The notes under the pieces were generated by a model that saw only the letters and a program-made list of their open reading frames with translations, was not told where the DNA came from and ran no database searches. Below, one piece after another: positions 15,621-24,328 of a DNA stretch of 39,649 nucleotides. This stretch comes from Deltaproteobacteria bacterium. Lineage in GTDB: Bacteria > Desulfobacterota > Deferrisomatia > Deferrisomatales > BM512. Numbering within the stretch: the first letter of the stretch is position 1; each line of letters opens with the position of its first letter. The position numbers were made by a program, and so were the translations under genes. The DNA is taken from NCBI GenBank assembly GCA_002869015.1, contig PKTT01000046.1, positions 1-39,649 of the forward strand. Direction: 5' to 3'.

Positions 15621-16687
15621 GGCGCATCCTCTCCCCTTGGCAGCGTTACCCGCACAGTCGTTCCCTCGCCCACAGCAGAGGTTATGGATAGCTCCCCGCC
15701 GTGGTTTTTAACTATCCGGTGGACCATTGTAAGTCCTATCCCCGCGCCACTCATCTTGGATGTAAAGAAGGGTGAGAGGATATGGTTCAGCTCATCCTTT
15801 GGGATGCCCCGGCCGGTATCCTCAACCAGCACAGTTACCTCACCGGCATCCTCCTCGGCGGTGGATATCCTGATTTCACCGTCTGAGCGTATCGCTTCGT
15901 AGGCGTTTTCAATCAGGGCCATGAAGACGAGGGTGAGGTTCTCCCTGCTCCCCTTTACGGTAATCTCCTCGCCGACGCCCAGGAGAAGTTTTATGCGGCA
16001 CGCCTCAAGCTCACCCTTAAAGGCGGCGGTGGACTCCTCAACTATCTCACGGAGGTTGACGCTGCCGCCGGGGGGAAGCATCAAGGCCTTGAGGTCTACT
16101 ATGGCGTTCACCATCTTCTCAAGGCGGGCGGTCTCTTCCACTATGCTCTTTGCATAACTCTCAGCGACGCTGCCCTCCTCAAGCTCCTTTACGAGCCGCC
16201 TGGCAAAGCCGCCAATCGTGACCATGGGGTTTCTGACCTCATGAGCGACGCCATCCGCCATAATCCCCAGGGCTTCAAGCTTCTCCTCCGCTGCGCGCTT
16301 CTGCTGGTCTGTGCGCCGCCTTATGAGCGCCTTTATTCTCGCTGCCAACTCTTTTGGATTAAATGGTTTGGTGACGTAGTCATCCGCGCCGGTGTCCAGC
16401 CCCTTGACCTTGTCGGGGGTCTCATTGCGGGATGTTAATAGAATGACGGGGATCGTCTCTTTTTCAGGGTCGGCTTTCATGCGCGAGAGCACCTCGAAGC
16501 CGTCCATCTTTGGCATGATTATGTCTAGGACAACCGCGTCAGGCAGCTCACCCTCAAGCTTGGAGAGCGCCTCCAAGCCATCATAGGCGGCCTCGACGTC
16601 ATACCCCATGGAGCCCAGGCGATCCGAGAGGATATCGACGTTTTCCCTGTTATCATCTACGACAAGTAACCTGTAGCGCCTCTGCAT
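15617..16687 (-). CDS. Hybrid histidine kinase with N-terminal receiver domain
   Basis: Numbered from the ATG at 16687 (356 residues), a receiver domain spans about 5-120 with the phospho-acceptor D55. A HisKA domain follows with the H-box VAHEVRNP (His 149). A HATPase_c domain with the N-box (ALIENAYEA), DTGRGIP and GAGIGLT completes it. There is no sensor domain or membrane segment, so the kinase is cytoplasmic and its input is probably phosphorylation of its own receiver. The frame is open up to a GTG at 16708, but no ribosome site supports that start. It is the first gene of a coupled unit with the Xer recombinase and the nucleotidyltransferase fusion. Confidence 0.92.
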   Translation of the reverse strand: MQRRYRLLVVDDNRENVDILSDRLGSMGYDVEAAYDGLEALSKLEGELPDAVVLDIIMPKMDGFEVLSRMKADPEKETIPVILLTSRNETPDKVKGLDTGADDYVTKPFNPKELAARIKALIRRRTDQQKRAAEEKLEALGIMADGVAHEVRNPMVTIGGFARRLVKELEEGSVAESYAKSIVEETARLEKMVNAIVDLKALMLPPGGSVNLREIVEESTAAFKGELEACRIKLLLGVGEEITVKGSRENLTLVFMALIENAYEAIRSDGEIRISTAEEDAGEVTVLVEDTGRGIPKDELNHILSPFFTSKMSGAGIGLTMVHRIVKNHGGELSITSAVGEGTTVRVTLPRGEDAP

Positions 16688-16789
16688 AGGTAAAGCTCTT
16701 GATCCCACCGGAAGTTGAATTAATGGGCAACCAATCTTAATACTACCCCCGGCTAAACGAGTCGCACTAATTTTTTAACAGCTCCTCAA

Positions 16790-17983
16790 TTACCCGATTG
16801 TCACCAGCTGTTTCGGCGAGGTTGTAAGCTGCTCTGCTCCATCGGTGCGAACTACGTAGGTATCCTCAATACCAACCGCTCCGATGCCCTTGAAGATGAA
16901 CTTCGGCTCAAGGGCGAAGACCATCCCCTCCTCAAGGGGCATCTTGAAACCTCTCGCGAGGAAGGGATACTCGTCAACCTCAAGGCCAAGGCCGTGTCCT
17001 ACGAAGGAGACCTTTGCGCCGTCGCCGAGGAAGTTATCGCCATAGGGGGTGGCCTCGGCAAGCTCGACGGCCTTTTCGTAGAGTTTGGACGCGGGGACTC
17101 CGGGCCGCGCAATGGCGGCGACCTCCTCCTCAATGGCGACAGCTGCCTCAAAGGCTCCTTTAAGCGGTTCCCCAAGCTCCCCTAATGAGAAGAGACGCGT
17201 CTGGTCACAGAGGTAACCGCCATTTGACCCCATAATATCAACGGTGAGCGCTTCACCCATCTCAATAACCTTGTCGCTAGCGCCCTGAGAGAGCAAGGGT
17301 GAAGAGCCCTTACCTGAGGTCGGCATATCGAAGCCGCTGGGCTCGCCCCCGCCGCTGCCCGATAGTATATGCCCGTAGAATATCCACTGATTAAAGCCGC
17401 GCATCCCGATGCGGCCTCCGTGGCCCACCATCCTCAGCTCATATTCAATTCTGGCGGAGAGCTCCCGCTCAGTCATCCCCGGCTTTACGATTCCGGCGAC
17501 CATAGAGACGGCGCGGTCAACCTGCTCGCAGGCTATGCGGATGGCGTCAACCTCCGCCTCGCTCTTTATGGCGCGGGTTTGCATAAGAGCATGGGAGGCA
17601 TCGGCGAACTCGGCGCCATCGAAGAGCTTCTCCATCATCATCGCCTGCTTGACTGGGAGAACATCGTACTCCATGCCAAGTGGCGAGGGCAGCTCACCGA
17701 GGGTCTCGCGGACAAGGTGGGCGAGGCCGCGTGTGGAGGCGAGCTTTGTCACGGGCCACGCCGACTCCGCCTTGGCACGTTCGCAGTCTTTTCTTATCGC
17801 GACAAGGGGAGCGCCCTCAGCGGGGATAACTACAAAGCCGGATTGTAAGGTGCCCGTGAAGTAATAGCGGTCTGTGTTCTGGAGGAGGAGTACGCCGCCG
17901 AGTCCGGCGGCGTTCATGTTGTCTTGAAGGCGCGAGACGCGCCCCTTGAACTCATCTTGCGGGAGGGTCAGGTAACCAGGCAT
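16790..17983 (-). CDS. M24-family Xaa-Pro aminopeptidase-like metallopeptidase
   Basis: This is a creatinase-fold protein of about 397 residues. The five metal ligands expected of M24 peptidases can be placed in order: Asp in LTVDIMG, Asp in YLCDQTR, His in VGHGLGLEVDE, Glu in ALEPKFIF and Glu in GIEDTYVV. The N-terminal creatinase-like domain covers about the first 150 residues. Such enzymes remove N-terminal residues before proline in cytoplasmic peptides. A well-placed GGGAG eight bases before the ATG at 17983 supports that start. A GTG at 18013 with GGGGA upstream is a fair alternative, 1 base after the Der stop. It is the last gene of the S41-era-der unit. Confidence 0.92.
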   Translation of the reverse strand: MPGYLTLPQDEFKGRVSRLQDNMNAAGLGGVLLLQNTDRYYFTGTLQSGFVVIPAEGAPLVAIRKDCERAKAESAWPVTKLASTRGLAHLVRETLGELPSPLGMEYDVLPVKQAMMMEKLFDGAEFADASHALMQTRAIKSEAEVDAIRIACEQVDRAVSMVAGIVKPGMTERELSARIEYELRMVGHGGRIGMRGFNQWIFYGHILSGSGGGEPSGFDMPTSGKGSSPLLSQGASDKVIEMGEALTVDIMGSNGGYLCDQTRLFSLGELGEPLKGAFEAAVAIEEEVAAIARPGVPASKLYEKAVELAEATPYGDNFLGDGAKVSFVGHGLGLEVDEYPFLARGFKMPLEEGMVFALEPKFIFKGIGAVGIEDTYVVRTDGAEQLTTSPKQLVTIG

Positions 17984-18014
17984 AGAAAAAGCTCCCTTCT
18001 CTTTGTCGGCCACC

Positions 18015-19352
18015 TCAATCCCCGGGGTTGTCTCCCGGGCGCTTGCGCTTCCTGAAGAAGAAACGCACCGGGACCCCTTCGAAGCCGAAGACCTCCCTGA
18101 GGCGGTTTACGAGATATCTTTCGTAGTTTACCGGTATCCCCTCCGGGTAGCTTGAGAAAGCCGTAAAGGAGGGGGGCTTTGTCGCGACCTGCGTCGCGTA
18201 GTAGATGCGCGTACGTTTTCGCCCCACTACCGGGGGCGGGAGGATGCGCATAGTCTCTTCCATAAATTCATTGAGCTTGCTTGTGGATATCCGTTTTTGC
18301 CACTCACCGTGAATCGCATCTATTATCTCAAACACCTTACGCACCCTTAAGCCGGTGAGGGCGGATATGGAGATTACCGGTACGTGGCGGTGTGGGCCCA
18401 GCTTTACGGCGAGCTCTTTTTTCATCCTGTCGAAGGTTTTGCCGTCCTTCTCGACAAGGTCCCATTTGTTGACGCAGATAGCTATCCCTCGCCCGGCGCG
18501 CAAAATAAGGTCGAGGATGCGAAGGTCCTGATCGGTCACCCCCTCTTCGCCATCCACCATCAAGAGGCAGACCTCGGCGCGGTCGATGGCGCGCATCGCT
18601 TTTAAGACGGACCAACGCTCGACGCCGCGCTTCTCCACCCTCGATTTACGCCTTATCCCTGCGGTGTCGATGAGGATGTAGGGCTGCTCCTCCACTATTA
18701 CGCGGGTATCCACTGCGTCTCTGGTCGTGCCCGCCACAGGGCTCACCACTACGCGGTCGCTGCCCAAAATCTTATTTACGAAGGAGGATTTCCCAACATT
18801 GGGGCGGCCAAGAATAGCTACCCTGGTGGCCCCCTCCTCTGGCAGCTCGGTTGGCGCCGCGCCCTCAAGGCGTTTACCCATCTCTTCGGTTAACTCGGAG
18901 ATGCCGAGCTTGTGCTCCGCCGATATCTGGATGACGCTCTCAAAGCCGAGCGAGTAGAACTCACCCGCCGAAGGTTCCCAGTTTCGCCCATCCACTTTGT
19001 TAACAACCAGGAGGACGTCCTTGGCGCGTTTACGCAGGAAGTCGGCTACCTCGTAGTCCACCGGCAGGATGCCCTCATGGGCGTCGGTTACAAAGAGGAT
19101 AAGGTCCGCCTCGATAACGGCCTGCTCGGCCTGCCCGGCCATGGAGGCGGCTAGCTCATCTTCGTTGTAGGGCTCAAGGCCGCCCGTATCGACCAGCGTT
19201 ACCGGATGGCCCTCAATCACCGCGTCGGCATAGTTGCGGTCGCGGGTAACTCCGGGCACATCCTCTACGATGGCGGTTTTTCGGCCTACAAGGCGGTTGA
19301 AAAGCGTTGATTTGCCGACGTTCGGGCGTCCAACTATCGCTACGAGGCTCAT
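18015..19352 (-). CDS. der: Ribosome assembly GTPase Der (EngA)
   Basis: Der has two tandem GTPase domains and a C-terminal KH-like domain, and it matures the 50S ribosomal subunit. Both domains are present in 445 residues. Each has GRPNVGKS as the P-loop, a DTxG switch (VDTGGLE, IDTAGIRR) and an NKxD motif (VNKVD, VNKWD). The KH-like region ends in a basic tail (FFRKRKRPG). Length is usual for the family. The ATG overlaps the era stop by 4 bases (ATGA), so era and der are translationally coupled. Confidence 0.98.
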   Translation of the reverse strand: MSLVAIVGRPNVGKSTLFNRLVGRKTAIVEDVPGVTRDRNYADAVIEGHPVTLVDTGGLEPYNEDELAASMAGQAEQAVIEADLILFVTDAHEGILPVDYEVADFLRKRAKDVLLVVNKVDGRNWEPSAGEFYSLGFESVIQISAEHKLGISELTEEMGKRLEGAAPTELPEEGATRVAILGRPNVGKSSFVNKILGSDRVVVSPVAGTTRDAVDTRVIVEEQPYILIDTAGIRRKSRVEKRGVERWSVLKAMRAIDRAEVCLLMVDGEEGVTDQDLRILDLILRAGRGIAICVNKWDLVEKDGKTFDRMKKELAVKLGPHRHVPVISISALTGLRVRKVFEIIDAIHGEWQKRISTSKLNEFMEETMRILPPPVVGRKRTRIYYATQVATKPPSFTAFSSYPEGIPVNYERYLVNRLREVFGFEGVPVRFFFRKRKRPGDNPGD

Positions 19353-20239
19353 CGGTCACCATCGTCATAGCCAAAGCGCTTCAGCTGGTGGGGGGACTTT
19401 GTCCAGTTGTGCTCGACCCCAACGTGGAGGTCAAGGAAGACCTTCGTGCCGAGGAGCTCCTGAAGGTCTTTACGCGCGCGTTTGCCTATCTCCTTTATCA
19501 TCTGCCCGCCCTTGCCGATGATTATGGCCTTCTGGCTGTTACGCTCGACGTGGATGGTGGCATAGACGACAGAGACGTTCTTTGAGGGCTTGTCCTCCCA
19601 GGACTCTACGGTAACGGCCACCGAATAGGGCAGCTCTTCGCCGGTCAGCTCAAAGACCTTCTCGCGGATGTACTCCTGCGCGATAAAGCGCTCAGGGCGA
19701 TCTGTTATAGCATCATCCGGGTAGTATACCGGGCCCTCGGGCATCGCAGCGGCGAGGAGGCTAAGCAGCCCCTCAACACCGTCGCCCTTAAGCGCTGATA
19801 TCTCATAGACGCCGTCAAAATCGCCCAACACCTTGAAGTCAACGGCGCGCCTTGGGCCGCTATCCACCTTGTTGACTATGAGGAATTTTTTCGCGTCAAC
19901 TTCGGCCAGCTTCTCGGCGATAATCTTCTCCGCCTCGGTTACGCCCTTCGTGGAGTCAACCATGAAGAGGACCGCCTCCACCTCGGCTAGGGTGGATAGA
20001 GCCTTTTTGGTCATGTATTGGTTGAAGAGCTTACCGGAGGCGTGAACGCCAGGGGTATCGAAGAAGACGAGCTGCGCCCGTCCCCGGTTGATTATTCCCG
20101 TTATACGGTTTCTCGTGGTCTGCGGTTTGGGTGAGGTGATCACCAGCTTCTCACCGATAAAACGGTTTAGAAGCGTGGACTTTCCGACGTTGGGGCGTCC
20201 AACTATCGCCACAAAGCCGGAGTGTGTAATGTCATTCAT
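19349..20239 (-). CDS. era: GTPase Era
   Basis: Era binds the 3' end of 16S rRNA and helps assemble the 30S subunit. The protein has an N-terminal GTPase domain with GRPNVGKST, FDTPGVH and VNKVD, then a C-terminal KH domain with GKGGQMIKEIG. From the ATG at 20239 it is 296 residues, the normal Era length. A longer frame reaches 20347, but it would run into the S41 protease gene. The ATG at 20239 is preceded by a purine-rich AGAGAAGAA and lies 19 bases after the protease stop, so this start is preferred. Confidence 0.97.
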   Translation of the reverse strand: MNDITHSGFVAIVGRPNVGKSTLLNRFIGEKLVITSPKPQTTRNRITGIINRGRAQLVFFDTPGVHASGKLFNQYMTKKALSTLAEVEAVLFMVDSTKGVTEAEKIIAEKLAEVDAKKFLIVNKVDSGPRRAVDFKVLGDFDGVYEISALKGDGVEGLLSLLAAAMPEGPVYYPDDAITDRPERFIAQEYIREKVFELTGEELPYSVAVTVESWEDKPSKNVSVVYATIHVERNSQKAIIIGKGGQMIKEIGKRARKDLQELLGTKVFLDLHVGVEHNWTKSPHQLKRFGYDDGDR

Positions 20240-20258
20240 GTATTGGTTCTTCTCTCCA

Positions 20259-23036
20259 TCAATGTTCTGAGTCATTGCCAAGGGCAAGCTCTTCGCCGCC
20301 CTCGGCTCTGTAAATGTGAAATGAGCGGGTCGTGAAGATACCCTCATTGTCCGCCGCAGTCACCGTAAAAAAGTTGCTACCCTCTTCAAGCTCCACATCG
20401 AAGGAAGCGTCAAAGGAGCCTTTGGCGTCAGCGCGCTTGTAGAATATCTTTTTGTCGCCAAGATATGCGTAAAGCTCCTTTACCTCCTCATCGTCTTTTA
20501 CCCGAATCGATGCGCGGACCTTATCCATGGCGGTCCTCAAGGGGGGGAGCTTGTCCATGTATATTCTGGGCGGGAAGCGGTCATCCTTTGAGGCGAAGGT
20601 TTCACCTACCGTAAACTTGAGGATATCCGAGAGCGCCACGCCAAAGTCGGTGTCCGAGATAGTGACGACAAGTTTTACAAAGCCTTCATCGTCTGCCTTC
20701 TTAACATCAAACTCCATCGGCGCGACAACCTCCGCCCCCGGCGCGAACTCGTCAAAGGAGTGCCGCGCAGCGCGTAAAAATACCGTATCGTCGGCGGATT
20801 CGCCCCGGATATTAACCTCCGTCTTGCGCGATGCTCCCTCGCCCCTGTTTATCACGTCGAGGGTCAGGGTAACGTGGTCGCCCACATCGAGCCTGCCGTT
20901 ATTTGAGAGGGCCTCATCGTCGTTTGTCTCCACTACCGTGTAGGCAAACTGGTAATCGGGGAGTTTGCCGCTCCTTGAAAGCGCGGAGCCCTCCCCCGCT
21001 GCTACGCCGAGGTCGCCATCGGAATCAAGGGAGATGGTGACGGGGTCCCAACGTGAATTTATGGATTTAGGAGCCTTGACGGAGGTGGTCCAGCTGACCT
21101 CTTCGCCTGGGGCTATCTTGCCGAATACAAAGTCGATGTTGTTAACCATCGGGTTGTCCGAGGAGGTGCGCCCCTGGACCCTGTGAACCGTCTCGCTGCC
21201 TACGTTTGTGACCTTAATAACGAGGTCGGAGGTTTCTCCCGCATTAAGAGAGAAGTCGCCAACGGTAACCTTCAGCTCTCCCGCGTGCGCCGCTGTGCCT
21301 GCGCTCCAGTCGACCCCCACACCTCCAAGGGCGGTGGTGATCTTCCCCTCCTCCTCGGCGCGAGCTTTCTCCAGCGCTATAAGGGCGGCCTTCTTTAGCA
21401 CTTCGCGCTCCGCGTTCTCACGTTCATCGGCGGGCACGTCGTAAATTACCTGGCGGGACAGGGAGATTAGAAAATCCTTCTCCAGTCGCTCCAGCTTCTC
21501 ATCCTGCGAAAGCTCGGCGAAGGAGCGCATATCACCCATCTCGTGCGGGGCGTCATCGCCGCCGGCCATATCGTCATCGGAGGGGACAAGGTACTGCACC
21601 TTCTGCCAGGGCTTGAAGTCCGCGTTGCCCCACTCGGTGAAGGCGTTCTCAAGGTCCGCTTCCAGGTTGTGCGCCGGAGGCTCACCTATGCGCACGCGCT
21701 TATCCTTTACGTTGGCGCCGTAGGTGTAGATGTCGGGCTGAATGCCAATCGACTGTATCGAGACGTCGTTGGGGGTAAGGTATTGAGCTATGGTCAGCTT
21801 CAGCGCCCCCCTGTCGGGCAGGGGAAAGAGCTTTTGCACGGACCCTTTGCCGAAGGTCTTATCGCCGATTAGTAGCGCCCTGTAGTCCCTGAGCGCGCCC
21901 GCTACGATCTCCGAGGCGGAGGCGCTGCCCTGGTTAAGGAGGACGATTAGCGGCAGGTCCGAAATTGATGGGTCGTCCACCGCCATCGAGCGCTCGGTTT
22001 CCCGCTCGTTCCTGCCGCGGGTCGAGACTATGGCGCCACGGGACATGAAGGAGTCGGAGAGCTCTATAGCCTGGTCGAGCAGACCGCCGGGGTTGTTTCT
22101 AAGGTCCATGACTATCCCGGCGAGGTCCTGGTACTCATTTTGAGCCGCTGCTATGGCGCCGGTAAGCTCATCAGTGGTCGCTTTCTGAAAGTTCTTCACC
22201 TTTACGTAGAGAACGGGAGGTTTGCCCTCGCTCTCAAGGAGATAGCTCTCTACGGAGACTACGTGTATGACCTCGCGGGTAAAGGTAAAATCCCTTGGCT
22301 CGTCCCAACCGTCCCGCTGTAGGGTCAGGGTGACCTCGGTGCCGGGGTCGCCGCGCATCTTCCACTTGGCGGTGTCGAGGAGCATGTTGATGGTGGGCTC
22401 TCCATCGATGAAGAGTATCTTGTCGCCGGAGCGAAGGCCCTGTCTGGCGGCGGGGGTGTCCTCGATTGGGGAGATAATCGTCATCTCTCCGTCCCGCAGG
22501 CCGAAGATGAACCCTATTCCCCCGAAGCTCCCCTGCGTGCCTATCATAAAATCTTTGAAGGCTTTGGGATTTATGACATTAGAGTGCGGGTCGAGCTGGG
22601 AAACCGCCCCATTTAAAGCTGTGTAGTAGATGTCATCCTTCTTAGCTTCTTCAGCAAGCTTCTCCGAGACGAAGGAGAGGACGTCATTTAGCACCTTGGC
22701 GGCGCCAAGCATAGTTTTGCCCTCCTCAGTGTCTACCTCTTTGGAGTCGGCGCCTACTATAACATCAGCCTTTGTGCCCCGCTCATTGATGAGCACGGGG
22801 GGGAACCTCGTCTCAAGGGCCCGGAATGCTCCCTCCAGGAGTGTTTTGGCCTCGGCGCGATCAGGGTCGACGTATCTACCCTCGATGTAGGCGAAGACCT
22901 GATGGGTTATCCTCGGGTATGGGTCGCCCATTGCGTGGAAAGAGCGCGCCATCCCGGTTTGGGAGAACGCCGTCGATTGCACCGCGAAGGTTATGGTGAG
23001 CGCCAATATGAGTAAGGCGATTTTTATTCGTTTCAC
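20259..23036 (-). CDS. Exported S41 (C-terminal processing) protease with long C-terminal extension
   Basis: The start is the GTG at 23036, because GGAGGA lies 7 bases upstream; the longer frame to 23060 would put that site inside the coding region. The first 24 residues form a signal peptide or anchor (KRIKIALLILALTITFAV). A PDZ domain follows (GGIGFIFG, SGDKILFIDG). The S41 core has the catalytic Ser of GSASASEI at about 373 and Lys of FGKGSVQ at about 397. Residues from about 560 to 925 are beta-rich repeats resembling CARDB/Ig-like domains. The layout recalls the myxobacterial MXAN_5808-type peptidases. It probably acts in the periplasm. First gene of the era-der-M24 unit. Confidence 0.9.
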   Translation of the reverse strand: MKRIKIALLILALTITFAVQSTAFSQTGMARSFHAMGDPYPRITHQVFAYIEGRYVDPDRAEAKTLLEGAFRALETRFPPVLINERGTKADVIVGADSKEVDTEEGKTMLGAAKVLNDVLSFVSEKLAEEAKKDDIYYTALNGAVSQLDPHSNVINPKAFKDFMIGTQGSFGGIGFIFGLRDGEMTIISPIEDTPAARQGLRSGDKILFIDGEPTINMLLDTAKWKMRGDPGTEVTLTLQRDGWDEPRDFTFTREVIHVVSVESYLLESEGKPPVLYVKVKNFQKATTDELTGAIAAAQNEYQDLAGIVMDLRNNPGGLLDQAIELSDSFMSRGAIVSTRGRNERETERSMAVDDPSISDLPLIVLLNQGSASASEIVAGALRDYRALLIGDKTFGKGSVQKLFPLPDRGALKLTIAQYLTPNDVSIQSIGIQPDIYTYGANVKDKRVRIGEPPAHNLEADLENAFTEWGNADFKPWQKVQYLVPSDDDMAGGDDAPHEMGDMRSFAELSQDEKLERLEKDFLISLSRQVIYDVPADERENAEREVLKKAALIALEKARAEEEGKITTALGGVGVDWSAGTAAHAGELKVTVGDFSLNAGETSDLVIKVTNVGSETVHRVQGRTSSDNPMVNNIDFVFGKIAPGEEVSWTTSVKAPKSINSRWDPVTISLDSDGDLGVAAGEGSALSRSGKLPDYQFAYTVVETNDDEALSNNGRLDVGDHVTLTLDVINRGEGASRKTEVNIRGESADDTVFLRAARHSFDEFAPGAEVVAPMEFDVKKADDEGFVKLVVTISDTDFGVALSDILKFTVGETFASKDDRFPPRIYMDKLPPLRTAMDKVRASIRVKDDEEVKELYAYLGDKKIFYKRADAKGSFDASFDVELEEGSNFFTVTAADNEGIFTTRSFHIYRAEGGEELALGNDSEH

Positions 23037-23061
23037 GGAAATTCCTCCGATAGTTGCCACA

Positions 23062-23091
23062 ATTATCCTGCCATAAACTTAACAGACGCAA
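23062..23091 (-). promoter_or_regulatory. Possible sigma-70 promoter for the S41-era-der unit
   Basis: Minus strand: TTGCGT, an 18-base spacer, then GATAAT (23062-23067). The predicted transcript start falls about 20 bases before the GTG, leaving room only for the ribosome site. The -10 is a 5/6 match and the -35 is weaker. Confidence 0.4.
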
Positions 23092-23113
23092 AAGCGCGCC
23101 GGGAGGATGATCT

Positions 23114-23428
23114 TCATCCCACCAAATCGTCTATCATCCTCTTCATTTCGGGTGAGAGCCAGGTGAACTCTATACCCATCCCACCTTTGGAGAAACGCAT
23201 CAGGGTGGAGGGCACCCGCTTCGCCCATTTAACGACCCCGACCCCGAGGGAGACGTTCCCCTCCTTGTCGGAGATTTCAAGGCGTATTCTGGTCCCGGGT
23301 TTATGTATCTTGGTCGAAACGAGGAAGAGGCCAGTGGAGCTTATATCACCGCAGTAAGCGCGTATATCCCCCGGCTGGGCGTGAATGAGAAGCCTTAGCC
23401 TTTTCCGGTTCGAGTCGCGTTTTTCCAC
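23114..23428 (-). CDS. PilZ domain protein (putative c-di-GMP binder)
   Basis: The 104-residue protein has the two c-di-GMP-binding elements of PilZ domains. One is an N-terminal basic motif, RKRLR (8-12). The other is DISSTGLFL, the (D/N)xSxxG type. A beta-barrel pattern follows (IRLEISD, GVGVVKWA, GMGIEFTW). It is a single domain with no output partner, so it would act by contact with other proteins, for example in motility, adhesion or polysaccharide control. The GTG start at 23428 is preceded by AAAAGGAGCGGG. Transcription probably starts in the upstream gap. Confidence 0.92.
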   Translation of the reverse strand: MEKRDSNRKRLRLLIHAQPGDIRAYCGDISSTGLFLVSTKIHKPGTRIRLEISDKEGNVSLGVGVVKWAKRVPSTLMRFSKGGMGIEFTWLSPEMKRMIDDLVG

Positions 23429-23470
23429 GTCCCGCTCCTTTTAACTTCCGGGACAAGTTCCCAAGGGATG

Positions 23471-23479
23471 ATTGTAACA
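23471..23479 (-). promoter_or_regulatory. Possible extended -10 promoter for the PilZ gene
   Basis: Minus strand reads TGTTACAAT, an extended -10 (TGn plus TACAAT, 5/6 match). There is no convincing -35 at the usual distance. The predicted transcript start is about 35 bases before the GTG. Confidence 0.35.
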
Positions 23480-23519
23480 CACGTAAAGCGCCAAGAGGTC
23501 TCCAAGTTGCTCATGGCAT

Positions 23520-23831
23520 TTATTTTTTGAGGTTTTCCATATACTCACTCCATTCGATGGGGAGCATATACTTTTTCTTGGCGTTACACTCCGCGCAGGC
23601 GGGGACGAGGTTGGACTTCACTGATTTGCCGCCGCGTATTATCGGCACCAGATGGTCCATCGTAAGCTCCCGCGCAGGTAAAGACTCCCCGCAGTAGTGG
23701 CACCTGCCAGATGAGCGCTTATTCTTCCACCACTGGGAGTTTCTTAGCTCCCGAGCTTTGGCTTTCTCCCACTTGGCCTCCTCCTCGGAGACCTCCGGGA
23801 TGAAGAAATTGTCAAGATCGTCCGTCTTCAT
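23520..23831 (-). CDS. Small HNH endonuclease-like protein
   Basis: From the ATG at 23831 (103 residues) the protein has a zinc pair CHYC, the core MDHLVPIIRGG, then SNLVPAC and AECN. This gives the HNH/His-Me finger pattern with two CxxC zinc pairs and the conserved N in the later helix. The N-terminal third is charged and helical. Such small HNH proteins are widespread; many have no known substrate. Nothing nearby suggests a phage, intron or restriction system. GAGGAG sits just upstream of the ATG and, unusually, directly follows the terminator hairpin of the cytochrome gene. Confidence 0.85.
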   Translation of the reverse strand: MKTDDLDNFFIPEVSEEEAKWEKAKARELRNSQWWKNKRSSGRCHYCGESLPARELTMDHLVPIIRGGKSVKSNLVPACAECNAKKKYMLPIEWSEYMENLKK

Positions 23832-23842
23832 GCGGCTCCTCA

Positions 23843-23874
23843 AAACAAAGAAGGCGGCCCCAAGAGGCCGCCTT
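23843..23874 (-). terminator. Intrinsic terminator after the tetrahaem cytochrome gene
   Basis: Minus strand: a perfect 9-bp GC-rich stem (AAGGCGGCC / GGCCGCCTT; 23851-23874) with a 6-base loop, followed by CTTTGTTTT. It starts 24 bases after the cytochrome stop and ends at the ribosome site of the HNH gene. Confidence 0.85.
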
Positions 23875-23897
23875 CCTTTAAAGCTTTTGGCAAAGCA

Positions 23898-24239
23898 TTA
23901 GCCAGCGTGGCAATCCTTGCACTTGAGCTCCTTAACAACACTGGGGCTCTTCTTGTTGTGGCAGCTCCAGCACTTACCAACTTCCTTCTTGTGAGCAGCA
24001 TCCTTCATTGCGCCGTCGTCCTGATGGCAACCGGCACACTTGAAGTCGCCGGAGTCGGCTTTGTGGTGACAAGTTGCGCACTCAGCGGAGGTGTGCTTGG
24101 CATGGTCGAAGGTGACCACATCTTTCTTGCCGAAGTTTGTTACTTTGATGGGGCCGGCAGGCGCATCGGCGGCGATGGCCGCTAGACCGAGACCGACGAA
24201 GAAGACGACTGCTGCTGCGATAGCGGTAAATTTCTTCAT
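23898..24239 (-). CDS. Periplasmic tetrahaem cytochrome c (class III / c3-like)
   Basis: The start is the ATG at 24239 (113 residues), preceded by GGAGG. Residues 1-24 form a Sec signal peptide ending AIA/AD. The mature part has four CxxCH haem sites at 54-58, 68-72, 90-94 and 107-111. Exactly four further histidines (46, 49, 59, 83) are available, enough for bis-His coordination of all four haems, as in cytochrome c3. Such proteins carry low-potential electrons in the periplasm of sulfate- and metal-reducing bacteria, often from periplasmic hydrogenases. The gene appears monocistronic, with its own promoter and terminator. Confidence 0.93.
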   Translation of the reverse strand: MKKFTAIAAAVVFFVGLGLAAIAADAPAGPIKVTNFGKKDVVTFDHAKHTSAECATCHHKADSGDFKCAGCHQDDGAMKDAAHKKEVGKCWSCHNKKSPSVVKELKCKDCHAG

Positions 24240-24289
24240 TTTGACCTTTCCTCCATTGGATTTGTTTCCCTCATACGGGGAACCCACCT

Positions 24290-24308
24290 AAGAGCTTCTA
24301 AAGCTCTT
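24290..24308 (-). repeat. 8-bp inverted repeat in the cytochrome 5' leader
   Basis: AAGAGCTT, a 3-base gap and AAGCTCTT form a perfect palindromic repeat. It lies between the predicted promoter and the cytochrome start. No U-run follows on the minus strand; on the plus strand a short T-run follows but no gene ends there. It may be a protein-binding site or an mRNA stem. Confidence 0.5.
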
Positions 24309-24328
24309 TTCTCGAAAAAAGCCCGTCA

